From Ligula intestinalis (Eukaryota > Platyhelminthes > Cestoda > Diphyllobothriidea > Diphyllobothriidae), in assembly GCA_036362985.1 (NCBI GenBank), contig JAYGXS010000002.1, positions 92,313,564 through 92,377,563 on the forward strand: a DNA stretch of 64,000 bases, written 5' to 3'. Under the pieces are notes generated by a model. The model was not told where the DNA came from, ran no database searches, and saw nothing but the letters and a program-made list of their open reading frames with translations. The number at the start of each line of letters is the position of its first letter. Position 1 is the first letter of the stretch. The position numbers and the translations under genes are program-made. Shown here one piece after another: positions 45,460 to 55,279 of the stretch.

Positions 45460-46660
45460 GTTCGCATCCCCGGTATTTGTCTAGAAGGAGAAACCGTTGC
45501 GATCACTGGAATCGTAACTGTTATTCATTTGAGCTTTCGGGCTTCTGTGGCAGTTCATCGTCTGAGATTAACCGTCAAGGAAATGCGAGCAACAGATATA
45601 AGGGGCAGGAACGAACCAACTGTTACAGGGGAAGGGGGTGAGGGAGGACGGAGGAGGTGTGGGCTAGGGGTAGAAGAGAAGAAGGGGGGCGGAACCATTA
45701 TCCACCAGTTTCGCTAGTGTGTATATGCCTGCGGAGAGCGATGTAGGCAGGCGCAAACTCAGTGCACCGGTTGACTGTCTCGTCATCCAAAGCCTAGGCC
45801 CCAGTTAGCTCTCTTGCGGCCTTGCTGTCGGCGTTAGCAACTATCAATGCGGCTGCGATGTTAAATTCACGGCCTGTCACATAGGTGTGGGCCGCTACTT
45901 GCGACGGTGCCTCACCTCGTTTGCCAGCTAGCTCGTGTTCGTACATGCGCAAACCAAACATTCGTATTGTGTGTCCGGCGTGATTTTGGGGCAGTTCTGA
46001 CATGGTTTGCGATACAATATGCCCGACTGCTCACTGGGACTTAATCGGTTCTTTATTTTTATCATACGGTTGCGCAAGGTTGCCTGGGGGCGGTGCGCAA
46101 TTCCGACGCCTAGTCCTGCAGCAATGTGCTCGGTCGCTTCCGGCACATCCTTGGTGCATGGCAGCGCATGCCATATCGTGGGGGTTAGTTCTAGTCTGGT
46201 CCTCGGAGGGCAGGCGCTCTGGCATCAGTTTATGAAGGCATTCGGATAGCCATTCCGCGTAAACTGTTTGTGGATAGCCGTGCTTTTACCTCTGGATTAC
46301 TGCAGTGAGTCTGAATTCTTTTAAAGAGCTCTCGCACGCAGCTTTGTTTTTGAGCCGCCGGATGGTTGCTGTGGAAGTTGAGAAGCTGTGCGGTCTTTTT
46401 CGCCTTTATATAAACCATTGTTTTTATATCGTCGTTGGAAGTTCGCATGATGAGTACATCGAAAGAGAGTAGCTGCTTATCCATTCCGTCTTCATTCGTG
46501 AATTGAATATCTGGAATATCGACTTTAGAAGGTCAAGACAATTCTGCAGCATGTTCCTCTTGACGATAAAGAAGGTGTTGTCAGCGTAACGGTGCCAAAA
46601 GATCGGGGGATTTTGGGTGAAGGCAATCTTTTCCAGTTCTTGTAGAACCTATTTCGCTAT
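45460..46660 (-). mobile_element. Penelope-like element P2, RT active site to 3' end
   Basis: From about 46660 (minus): VLQELEKIAFTQNPPIFWHR followed by YADNTFFIVK, where the catalytic YVDDTFF has become YADNTFF, so it is inactive. Then come thumb pieces (46484-46230) and the linker, with decayed GIY-YIG parts at 46003-45794 (LRMYEHELAGKRGEAPSQVA, AHTYVTGREFN). The 3' UTR has about 1.5 units of the 48 bp repeat seen at 49.7 kb (CCGTC at 45572, CTGTT at 45620), then the 3' module at 45565-45470. Its left coding edge (...LEKIAF) coincides closely with that of the 49.6-51.0 kb copy, so both copies are truncated near the same place. Confidence 0.7.
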
Positions 46661-46664
46661 TTAA

Positions 46665-47640
46665 CTGGAAATTGAGGAGTTTATCGGAATTCCCTTGATT
46701 TGTGCATAAGTATCTGGTGAAAGAAATGTGGTATATATTTTTGGCAGAATTCAAACAGCCTCCTGAGGCGTTTAATTTTGAGCAAACACTGTTTTCGTCA
46801 TACAGCCCCTTAAGCTTCCGGCGCGATGGGTCTCGTGCCACACTGGATGAAATGGGTGTGAATAATGATGTCGCGTCTGTTGATATGGAAGCCCAGGCCG
46901 AGATATCACCGACCAGTAACGCCTTGTGTGAGTCCCCAAAGGAAGAACACGACAATCAGTATCAGCATTAGTATATTGAGGGATATGCAGGAAAAATTCC
47001 TTTGATATCCCTTTTTGTACATATGTTTAGTGGTGGCAGAAAAGTTTGTATCTCAAACTGTTGGCGAGGCCAGTTGTCTTGAGTCATGGGAGGGAAAAAT
47101 AAAACCAGACAGTAAAAAAAACTCCTCAGGGATTTTAAGAAGAAACACTGTCGCTCTTGTGGGGGTAATGTATTGGATTCAAGAGAAAAAAAGAAAAAAA
47201 ACGACCAATTTGTTTGGAGGGTGGATCCAACGGGGAGGGGGCATGACAAAGGTTCCCAGGATCATGACCGTGTGGGAGGTGCGACCTGATTCTTCATTGC
47301 TGATTGCAGAGTCCGCCAAAGGGACTGGAAAAACGAAGACATCCGTCAAGATCGTCGACAGTCAGCTGCACGTCGAACAAAGGGTGAGTGTTTAGGTGGT
47401 CAGGTCTGGCCGATAAGATCGCCAGCGGGGTAATCATGGGTCGCACATAGCCAAGTAGGGTAGACCGCGGCGACTTTCACATGAGACTATTGGTGGGTGG
47501 GCGTTACAAAATAGCATGTATATATATATATATCCCTGGACAATTGCTATTAGTGTATGAACTGGTAATGTAAATTACGATTTACCCTTTGTGCATACGC
47601 TGCTTACAGTTAACGGTGCGTGAATGGCTATAATCTTATA
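46665..47640. other. mostly unrecognised; possible exon at 47261-47390
   Basis: The 126-residue frame 47015-47395 ends in a coding-like stretch (ESAKGTGKTKTSVKIVDSQL) preceded by an AG at 47260 and followed by the donor-like AAAGGTGAGTGTT at about 47388-47400. Nothing else supports a gene. A TA microsatellite is at 47517-47534. Confidence 0.3.
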
Positions 47641-47726
47641 CTACTAAAAATGAAAAAAGTAGTATTTTTGTTCTTGTTGGAAATTTTCAGCTACGGTCAA
47701 ATCGCTCCATAACCCGCACTGCTATA

Positions 47727-48314
47727 TCAATCCAGTTTTCGCTTAAAACCCTCTAACGATTCCGACATAACGACGTCCTGAGGAAGCGCATTCCACGCTC
47801 CGAACATCCTTTTTGAAAAGAAGTGTTTCCGAGCGTCCAGCCTGGCCTCAGTCACCATTAATTTGAAAGGATGACCTCTCAAATTCATGGTTGTTGTTAA
47901 TTCAAAGAAATCCCTTGATATAAGACAGCAGTCTCGAAGACGTAATACGCGGAATGCTAGTAACAGGTGCCCCCGAAACTGCCTGTAGTGCAATAAAACG
48001 ATGTTGAGATTCGACAGCCACGTTTCATAAGACTGCGAGCCCTGCACCATAACAAGTTTGGTTGCGCGTCTTGGAACCTTTTCGATGATGTTGATGTCTT
48101 TCGCGGCCCAGGGTCTCCAAGCTGGGATAGCAGATTCTAGTTGCGGTCGTACGAATGTTCCGAAGACTTTTGTGAAGCACTCTTCATTGAAGGCAGAAAA
48201 AGCTCGGTTGACGAGGTATAGGACAGACATCGCGAACTTGGCTACCTTTGTGTAATGTAGGGAGGATTTAAGTGAGGGCATAATCCAGACTCCCAAGTCT
48301 TTCTCTGAGTTCAC
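47727..48314 (-). CDS. CR1-like LINE RT thumb/C-terminal open frame
   Basis: 195 residues: SEKDLGVWIMPSLKSSLHYT, FGTFVRPQLESAIPAWRPWA, YRQFRGHLLLAFRVLRLRDC, GHPFKLMVTEARLDARKHFF and AWNALPQDVVMSESLEGFKR. The same blocks in the same order follow the RT of the 23.2 kb element, so both LINEs belong to one clade. The start is simply the first Met after the last stop. Confidence 0.65.
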   Translation of the reverse strand: MNSEKDLGVWIMPSLKSSLHYTKVAKFAMSVLYLVNRAFSAFNEECFTKVFGTFVRPQLESAIPAWRPWAAKDINIIEKVPRRATKLVMVQGSQSYETWLSNLNIVLLHYRQFRGHLLLAFRVLRLRDCCLISRDFFELTTTMNLRGHPFKLMVTEARLDARKHFFSKRMFGAWNALPQDVVMSESLEGFKRKLD

Positions 48315-49717
48315 TCCCTTCAGTGGTATGTCGTTTAATCGGTAAGCTGTGCCGTTTCAAGAACCGGATTTGCCGACTCGAATGGTGGTGCACTTGCTCT
48401 CATTGAACGGTAAGAGCCAGTCCGCCGACCATTTTTGAAGTCTATTTAAATTTTTTTTTAAGTGCCCTTTGTCAGCTACAGTTTGAAGTACGCTTCAAAG
48501 TTTGATATCATCGGCGAACATGGTGATACCGCAATCCAGTTCGCGGACACAATCTTTGATGTAGATAACAAACAAGATAGGGCCGAGAACGGAGCCTTGG
48601 TAAACACCACTCTCAAACCCAACCTTGGCTGACTGTTAGTCGCTGATGTAGACAGCTTGCGAGTGACCGATTAGGAAGCTTTTTTAAACACAAGAAGCCT
48701 ACCTCTTACTCCTATGCGGTTGAGTTTATCAAGGAGGCAGTGGTACAGAACGCTACCCAAAGCCTTTTTGAAGTCAATATAGACAGCGTGCACTGAATTT
48801 CCACTATCGACTGCCTCAGTCAACTATTCAAAACAGTAGAGTAAGTTTGTAACGCAGGACCTACCTCTACGAAAACCATGCTGAACATCCGATAGCAGGT
48901 AGTTTTGTTCCAGGAACTGCATACGTTGATGTTTGATTATTTATTTCATAATTTTGCAACAGATTGCAGTAAGGCTGACCGGTCGGTAGTTATTCGCTGA
49001 GACCCGGCTTCCCCCTTGTAGAGCGGCATAATCCTCGCGGATTTCCAATCTGTTGGTAGGCATCCGGTCTCGAAGGATGCTTAGAAGAGCATCGAGAGTG
49101 GATTGGCCACCTCACTGGCGAGCTCCTTCAAAATCTTGGCTGGCACCTCGTCGTTACCTGGTGACTTAGATTCTGTTAACCCTTAGAGGTCCTTAAGAAC
49201 ACAGCCTCGGGGAATTGGACAGTCTCAACTATTGTATCCGCTTCGGTGTCTTCGGTGGGATGATCGCATGCCGTTTCCTTTGTGAAAACTGACAGGAAAA
49301 TTTTCGAAAGATGATCGGCCTTTGCTTCTTAATCGTTCAAGTCTCTACCCTCAGCAGTCCTCAGCAGGTTTATCAGATCCTTGCTTTAGTTACTCTGCCT
49401 GAGGTAACTGTAAAACAGTTTGGGGTTATCTGTGGCCCAGCTTTGCAAGTCTGCTTCGAAAGGCCGTCTTGTTTTAAGAAAAAGGCCCTTGACCCGGTTT
49501 CTCTGAGTTTTTTTAGGCACCGACAGATGCAGGAGTCTTATCTGCTTGCATTTTTTTCCACAGCTTCCGCTTTCTGTTCACTTCTATTTTTCACGAATTG
49601 AGGCCAAGGTTCGCATCCCAGGTATGTGCATAGATTGAGAAGAAGCAGGTTCGATCACTGGAATCGGAGTTTTATTTTTCTGAGCTTTCGAACTCTTGCG
49701 GGAGTCCATCGTCAGAG

Positions 49718-49985
49718 ATAAAACCGTCAACGAAAGTAGGCAACATATAAAGGGGGAAGAGGGCCAAGTAACCGTCAACGAAAGCAGTAAAAACTAACAG
49801 AGGTAGGGGGGTTAATTAACTGTCAAAGAAGGCAAGCAAAATGGTTACAGGGGAAAGGGGCCAATTAACCGTTAAAGAAAGCAACCAACATATAAAGGGG
49901 TGGGGGTAATTAACTGTTAACGAGGGAAAGCAAAATGTGTAGGGGGAAGGATCAATTATCCGTCATAGGGGCGGGGGAGGGAAGG
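49718..49985 (-). repeat. 47-48 bp minisatellite in the PLE 3' UTR
   Basis: About 5.5 imperfect units marked by CCGTCAACGAAAG-like starts at 49724, 49772, 49820, 49869, 49914 and 49960 (spacings 48, 48, 49, 45, 46). Each unit also has a G-rich end (AGGGGG). It lies between the PLE stop and the 3' module. Confidence 0.75.
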
Positions 49986-50697
49986 TAGCAGGGAGGGAAG
50001 GAGGGACAGGACTACCAGTGCCATGAGTCCGGAGATACACGCGCAGGGCAACATATGAGGGCGCCAGCTCGATGCATCGGTTAACTGAGTTGTCATCCGA
50101 CGCCCAGGCTTCAATTAGCTCTCGGCCCGTCTTGCTGCTTGCGTGGGCAATTATCTTCACTGCTGCGAAGTTGAACTTGTGACCCGCTCCGTAGGTGTGG
50201 GTGGCCACTTGCAAAGAGTCATCACCCCGTCGAACAGCCGCCTTGTGTTCCTGTATGCGCAAACTTAGCATGCGTCCAGCTTGTCCCGTGTATTTTACAG
50301 GGCACTTTAGACACGGTATGCGATACACCACACCCGACTGCTCACTGGGATTTAGCCAATCTTTGATCCTCATGACCCTTCTGCGCATTGAAGCCTTGGT
50401 ACGCTGCGCAATACCAACGCCTAGTCCTGCGGCAATGCGCTCGGTCGCTTCTGACACGTCCTTGATATGTGGCAGCGCATGCCAAATCGTGGGAGTAGGT
50501 TCTGTTTGGATCCTCGGAGGGCGGGGCCGTAGGCATCGGTTTATGAAGGCTTTAGGATAGCCGTTCTGCATAAACGGTTCGCGCAGATGTCGAGCCTCAC
50601 GTGCTTTTTCTTCCGGGTTGCTGCAGTGTGTCTGGATTCTTTTGAACAGCGTTTTCACACAGCTCCGTTTGTGAGCCATCGGATGATTGCTGTCCAA
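49963..50697 (-). CDS. PLE thumb, linker and GIY-YIG nuclease
   Basis: 244 residues, open. Residues 1-60: thumb (NHPMAHKRSCVKTLFKRIQT, EPFMQNGYPKAFINRCLRPR). About 75-115: linker with ATERIAAGLGVGIAQRTKAS. About 128-215: GIY-YIG domain (VVYRIPCLKCPVKYTGQAGR, where the second motif YIG is YTG; LRIQEHKAAVRRGDDSLQVA; THTYGAGHKFNF; the C-terminal SDDNSVNRCIELAPSYVALR). The nuclease nicks target DNA to prime cDNA synthesis. The RT half lies in the overlapping upstream frame, shifted by an indel near 50690. Confidence 0.75.
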   Translation of the reverse strand: MDSNHPMAHKRSCVKTLFKRIQTHCSNPEEKAREARHLREPFMQNGYPKAFINRCLRPRPPRIQTEPTPTIWHALPHIKDVSEATERIAAGLGVGIAQRTKASMRRRVMRIKDWLNPSEQSGVVYRIPCLKCPVKYTGQAGRMLSLRIQEHKAAVRRGDDSLQVATHTYGAGHKFNFAAVKIIAHASSKTGRELIEAWASDDNSVNRCIELAPSYVALRVYLRTHGTGSPVPPSLPATFPPPPL

Positions 50698-51157
50698 AAC
50701 TGAGAAGCTGTCTTGTGTTCGTCGCCTTTCTGTAGACCCCCGTTTCTATTGTTCCGTCGGGAGTTCGCGTGACGAGCACGTCGAGGATGGGTAGCTGCTG
50801 ATCCTTTTCTTCTTCCCGTGTGAATTGTATATCTGGGAAGATCGAGTTGAGGAGATCATGGAAGCTCTGCAGCGTTTTCTTTTTGACGATAAAGAACGTG
50901 TCGTCAACGTAACGGTGCCAATAGATTGGGGGCTGTTGGGTGAAGGCAATCTTTTCCAGCTCCTGCAGGACGAATTCTGCTAGTAGACCGGAAATTTTTA
51001 AGGCCTGCGTAAGCCATCGCGGTCTAGTGATCGCCTTTTTTCGCGCAATTTGACAGTGTTTGTCGATGAACCTGTGCAGTGTTTTCCGGAACGTTTCCCA
51101 GTCCGCAGTTGTCTCCAAAAAATAGAGGTTCGCACTCGGTGCGCGTGAGTTCGGCAA
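50597..51157 (-). CDS. fusion open frame: LINE pre-RT joined to PLE reverse transcriptase
   Basis: Residues 1 to about 53 are from the CR1-like LINE (WETFRKTLHRFIDKHCQIAR to RWLTQALK), and about 54 onward is the nested PLE, including the intact catalytic YVDDTFF (about residues 82-88) and REEEKDQQLPILDVLVTRTP. The insertion happened to keep the frame. The protein leaves the PLE frame near residue 150, where the true continuation is in 50697-49963. No functional fusion is implied. Confidence 0.6.
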   Translation of the reverse strand: MPNSRAPSANLYFLETTADWETFRKTLHRFIDKHCQIARKKAITRPRWLTQALKISGLLAEFVLQELEKIAFTQQPPIYWHRYVDDTFFIVKKKTLQSFHDLLNSIFPDIQFTREEEKDQQLPILDVLVTRTPDGTIETGVYRKATNTRQLLSFGQQSSDGSQTELCENAVQKNPDTLQQPGRKST

Positions 51158-52799
51158 TCATTTGATCGAAATCGCCATGCCAAATATTTATTCTGGCTGT
51201 TGAGGGTGTTTCCGGTATTGAGAATATCGAGTACTCCCATAGCAGAACAACATGGTCGCTTTTACTTAGTGGTGGGAGACGTGACACATCGTCGATACTG
51301 TCCTGCGATTTCGTGAGAATGAGGTCCAGACAGTTGGACTGTTGGCCATCGCGCATCCGTATCGGAAAAGTGACGTGTTGCGTGGGAAATAACTTTATAG
51401 TCATGCTCAGAAGGCAGCTGTCGAAGTTTAGATCGGAGCTATGTGCGTAGGCCGCACCCCAGTCAATATGAGGCGCGTTAAAGTCCCCCACAATCAGGAT
51501 ATCCGTTTATGCAGTATTTGTTCCAAGCACCTCTAGCAAGGGGGCATCCACTATGGGGTCTCTTCTCGGTGGTCTGTAGAGTGTCAGGACATCGAGGTTG
51601 GGTGCACCTGGTATTTTAATGGACAGCCAGATGGCCTTGGAAGTACACGCCAGTTTATCCCGTTTGTCTAAAACTGAGTCCATTTTTCACGCATGTTGCG
51701 ACGCCACCACCTTGACGTCCTTCTCTGTCTTTTCTAAACAGTTGATAGCCAAACATAGTTACCTCACCGTCATCTACATGTTCAGACAGCCAAGTTTCCG
51801 TTATTGAAAATATATTTGGTGATAGTTCCTAGGCATGAATCTTCAGCTCATCTACCTTTGATAGCATACTCTGTGCATTAGTGTACATGAAAGTAAACTT
51901 TCGGTTTGCCCGAGAAAAAGTTACAGTCAGGCTCTTCCTGCCTTTTACCGGGTCGACTGTACGGTCACCCGGGGAGGAGCTGTCCAGGGTGAGAACGTTG
52001 GACGCTGGACCACTTGGTTGTTGTAAATAGCCAAATTTTTCTCCCCTTCGTTCTACTTCTGTATGTTTTTCGTTTGGGCTCAACCCTCCCCTTACTGGGT
52101 CGACTGCGTGTTTATCCGGAACGGACCTATCCAAAGTGAGAATAATGGACGTAAAATCACTTGGTTGTTGTAAATAACAAAGTTTTGATTCCCCTTGCTA
52201 ACCCACGCCATCTTTTCGGTAACAAGTTGACGACGATTGTTACGTTTTGCAGCTGAGAACTCCTGCTGAAAAAAAACTCCCGGTTCAGAGTTTTTGATTC
52301 TGAAATGCCTAGAGAGAATAAGCTGGGCGTCTTGGCTGCTGGTCATGACTTCTTTCAGAGGTCTTGGACGTATCGTCCCAGTTGTGTTCTCTGGCCGTTT
52401 GCCAAGGCGTAAGGCCTTATCGCACTTTAATGATACATTTGGTCCCAGCATTTTGCTCATAAGTGCACAGAAGAGCTGAATGTCTGCGGAATGCCGGTCC
52501 ATAGGAGTGGCTGCGGTTGATTCAGTTAATCCCTGTATAATGATGCTGGACACTCTCTTAGTGCCATTTTTCGTACCTACGACACTAGAAGGGTGAAACA
52601 GCAGGAGTCCTTTAGTGTAAGAGGTACAAGATATTTAGGACAACAAACGCGTGTATGATAGGCCCGCGAACCAATCAGCTCCACTTCCGTGGTACTCACT
52701 GGTGCGATGGGCTCAGACTTAGAGGCTGACATTCAATATGAATTCTGAGTTATCGATTGATTGACGGCTTCTGTACGTTTGCCCAGGTAGGCCGATCGA

Positions 52800-53150
52800 T
52801 AGCCTTCTTAGATTGCGGCTATGGCTTTCAAGCTACTGCTTGCTAAGGCTGTTCGTAAGACCGTCCTAACAACGTCAAAGGAGACCATCATTTCGTCTGA
52901 TTGAATCCTACGTTCATGGAGGTCAGTCAGGAATTTGGAAGTTGAGTGGATTGAGGTACCAGAGTAGTATTTGAGGAATTTTAGCTTCGAGTGCATCCAT
53001 TTTGCCAAATTATGGGTGAGGCTGCCTTTGAGGGCAACCATTTTGCCCCAACGGTTTATGGTTCTTGCAAGAGCCCCAAAGTGCAGATGAACAAAATTAT
53101 AAGTTCGGTGATCGCAAGACTTCTTTTTCAAGTACCATAGATGTCACATA
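52800..53150 (-). mobile_element. Penelope-like element fragment, RT fingers/palm
   Basis: Minus frame 53131-52808: VALKGSLTHNLAKWMHSKLK (PLE block SPTYNLAKW), then TSKFLTDLHERRIQSDEMMV and the first catalytic motif VSFDV (about 52888-52874) followed by divergent residues. The upstream LPKIHK-type block is reduced to a relic. No other PLE domain is adjacent. Confidence 0.6.
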
Positions 53151-53429
53151 AATAATGAGCCAATGCCACCTGACTCCCAGTCAGCAAGTCTACCATTTTA
53201 AATAAGCTCATATTAAGTTGCGTCGAGGGCCGAGTTGTCCAGTTAGTCAAGCTGCGAATTTAAGTCCGCCGTGATATATTTGAGTTCGTTAGATAACTGA
53301 TGATTAGAAAGTCCACTTCGGTCACTCCTTGCCTCCCGACACACCGACACACTGAATGAAAACTTCCTCACCCAAACAAAAGTGACTTAACAAAAAACTA
53401 AGCTAGCCAAATTAAAAATGCAACGTACA

Positions 53430-53830
53430 GTTTGAGGAAGTGGTTGCATAGTTCTCATAGAATTTCGCAATAGACATGGATGAGGCTGCATCTATCAGTG
53501 GTAGCATTAATACATTGACGGATACGATGAATTATGAATAAACACCGCACATTCGTAAAGAAACTCAAAATTAGAAAAAAAAATTAAACTGAAGGTAACC
53601 CTTCTTTTAAGAATAAAATTTAAAGAAAACGTAATTTTCTATCATATCAGTGCAAAAGAGGATTTTCTCGTGCATAAAAATATATTTGAATTTATTAAAA
53701 CATGCAAAATCAACTTTTTTGCAGCTGTCAAAAAAAAGCTCATCGCATAGTCGGTATACTTGCGTGACTGAAAATAATGGAAATTGACTGCATGGTAGAC
53801 AGTATTGCCACCCTACTTAATGTCACTTTG
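53430..53830 (-). repeat. dispersed repeat family R1, diverged copy 4
   Basis: It aligns with 55790-56200 in the same orientation (shared blocks 'gtttgaggaag', 'agtattaatacatt.acag/cggata' and 'atatttgaattta'). It is more diverged than the other three copies; the shared reading frame is broken. Confidence 0.5.
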
Positions 53831-53929
53831 TGAGTGATTACCGGTCTTTTTCAAATCGTGGAATGTTTCATGCAACACTCGCCATAATGTACGTCGCCGT
53901 AAAGTTGCTTTTACGTGAACATGGTTTGC

Positions 53930-54470
53930 CAAAATGCTGATAATTTGTTGAAAACTTACGGAAATGATTATCAGAATAGGCCTCCTTGAAGTCTTTTGAA
54001 GAAAACGACTTCGTTGTCAGTGCCCAACACGGAATTCGCGAAAACCACTCCTGCCTGACCAATATTCTGTATTTAGTGAAGTAGTGGTTGAGAATATTAG
54101 ACGAGTATACTAACGTCAATGATGTTAGCATCCACTAAAAAAGCCTTCAATAGTGTCCCAAAGTGACGGTCAGTCTACAAGGTTGTTGAATTTGGCATAA
54201 AAGTGCATTTACAAAATTGTATTGAATATTTCATGGTGGGCTAATCGCAGTCCCTGTGCGTTAGCAAAGGTAATCTACTTTACAGCCAATTGTCAGTGGT
54301 GGGACGCAGGTTGTCATTCTTGGTCTATTATTCTTCCTAGTCCACGTCAGCGACTGTTGGCTTAGACTGGACAGCACTGGAGTCCTGGGTGCCGATTATA
54401 TTAAGCCATGGCAACCTAGTAGAAACAGCTATGACCCTCGTTTCAGGCTGGAGGCCACCATCTGACGCTT
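53930..54470 (+). mobile_element. strongly decayed CR1-like LINE RT fragment
   Basis: Plus strand: KSFEENDFVVSAQHGIRENH followed by SCLTNILYLVK (about 53985-54080), then VSIHTKKAFNSVPK-type block (about 54115-54163), then GTQVVILGLLFFLVHVSD at about 54302-54354, the relic of the VPQGSVLGPLLFLIYIND motif. Order and spacing fit an RT. The FADD motif is not found. Much older than the 23.2 kb element. Confidence 0.5.
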
Positions 54471-55275
54471 AGTCATGCAGCCCATGTAGATCTATATGAA
54501 GCATATCTTCATTTAGATGTACAAGCAAACTAAACTGTCGATCACAGACAATGCACATACGATTTAGCTCGAAGCCATAATTTGCGAATGCGTCCACCAG
54601 CACTGTTTCCTTAACACTTGACAGTCGGAATGCATTTGCTTTCTTCTTCATGCAAAATGTTGGAGCACCGTTGATAGGGTTTCCACTTTGTAGCCGTACA
54701 ACCTAGTATAAGTACCGATGAAAGTAACCTTTGCCTGATAGGAATCTCTTTATTTGTATGAACACAGCCGTAAGGGTGCTGCTGTCTCAAATTTGATTTG
54801 ACTTCAGTTTCCACCACAGAAAGTTTGTAATCCGGCTGTTCAACATTTCGGGAAAGGTCTTCGCTCGTTAGCAACAAGAGACTCTAAACAGACGCCTAGA
54901 AAAGACGCTAACTTTCTTGAATTTCATATGGTTTGATACGACAACATGATCCCTGACACTGACCAACTACGAACGAGCTGACGGTGATGCGAACACATTT
55001 CTACACTAACTTCCTCGATCTGACGGGATCCTTTGCCATAGTGAATCGCGGTGATCTGCAGAAAATTGTGCCCAAATTAGGCATTCCTTAACATTTCATA
55101 TGATTGGTGCATCATCTCGAGGATGGATGCTGCCGTGGGTCAGCATACACAGTTACCCAAGGAGTTCACCAAATTTTTATACTTATAGTTTCTGCAATGC
55201 TGATAAACTTAGATTCTTTTAAGCACCTAAAGGGTTGAATCACCTACAGGTCTGATGGGCATCAACTAAATAGTC
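54470..55275. other. no recognisable gene
   Basis: Short frames only on both strands. Confidence 0.35.
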
Positions 55276-55279
55276 GACA

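Larger units (their letters stand above)
49605..50998 (-). mobile_element. Penelope-like element P2 nested in the CR1-like LINE
   Basis: The 5' edge at about 50998 switches in one codon from LINE PRWLTQALK to PLE SGLLAEFVLQELEKIAFTQQ. RT motif WHRYVDDTFFIVKK is intact at about 50920-50880, followed by LPILDVLVTRTPDG and the thumb. After a frame change near 50690 the frame 50697-49963 holds thumb end, linker and GIY-YIG. The 3' UTR has a 47-48 bp minisatellite and the 3' module (49730-49635). The LINE resumes at about 49600. The short sequence AAAAAT occurs in LINE DNA at both edges, a possible target duplication. Because the reading is nearly open, this is a fairly young insertion. Confidence 0.8.
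47640..52560 (-). mobile_element. near full-length CR1-like LINE split by a nested PLE
   Basis: Minus strand, 5' to 3'. An ORF1-like domain (52553-52092: IIIQGLTESTAATPMDRHSA, then FRIKNSEPGVFFQQEFSAAK) leads into the APE endonuclease: FMYTNAQSMLSKVDELK at about 51880, ITETWLSEHVDDGEVTMFGY at about 51790, GDFNAPHIDWGAAY from 51488, CLDLILTKSQD. The pre-RT WETFRKTLHRFIDKHCQIAR runs up to PRWLTQALK at about 51000. After the PLE insert it resumes at about 49600 (RKRKLWKKMQADKTPA), followed by RT in many frames (NNYRPVSLTAI at 48990, QHGFRRGRSCVTNLLYCFE at 48870, QGSVLGPILFVIYIKDCV at 48590, MFADDIKL at 48510) and the thumb 48314-47727. Numerous stops. Without the PLE the element is about 3.5 kb. 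Confidence 0.75.

Noticed and set aside
49635..49730. Proven hammerhead ribozyme
   Set aside because: CTGACGA and GAAA are present around a stem, but stems I and III and the cleavage site could not be placed, so it is kept only as a hypothesis in the findings.
49718..49985. CRISPR array
   Set aside because: Units are contiguous and imperfect with no unique spacers, and the genome is eukaryotic; it is a minisatellite in a PLE 3' UTR.
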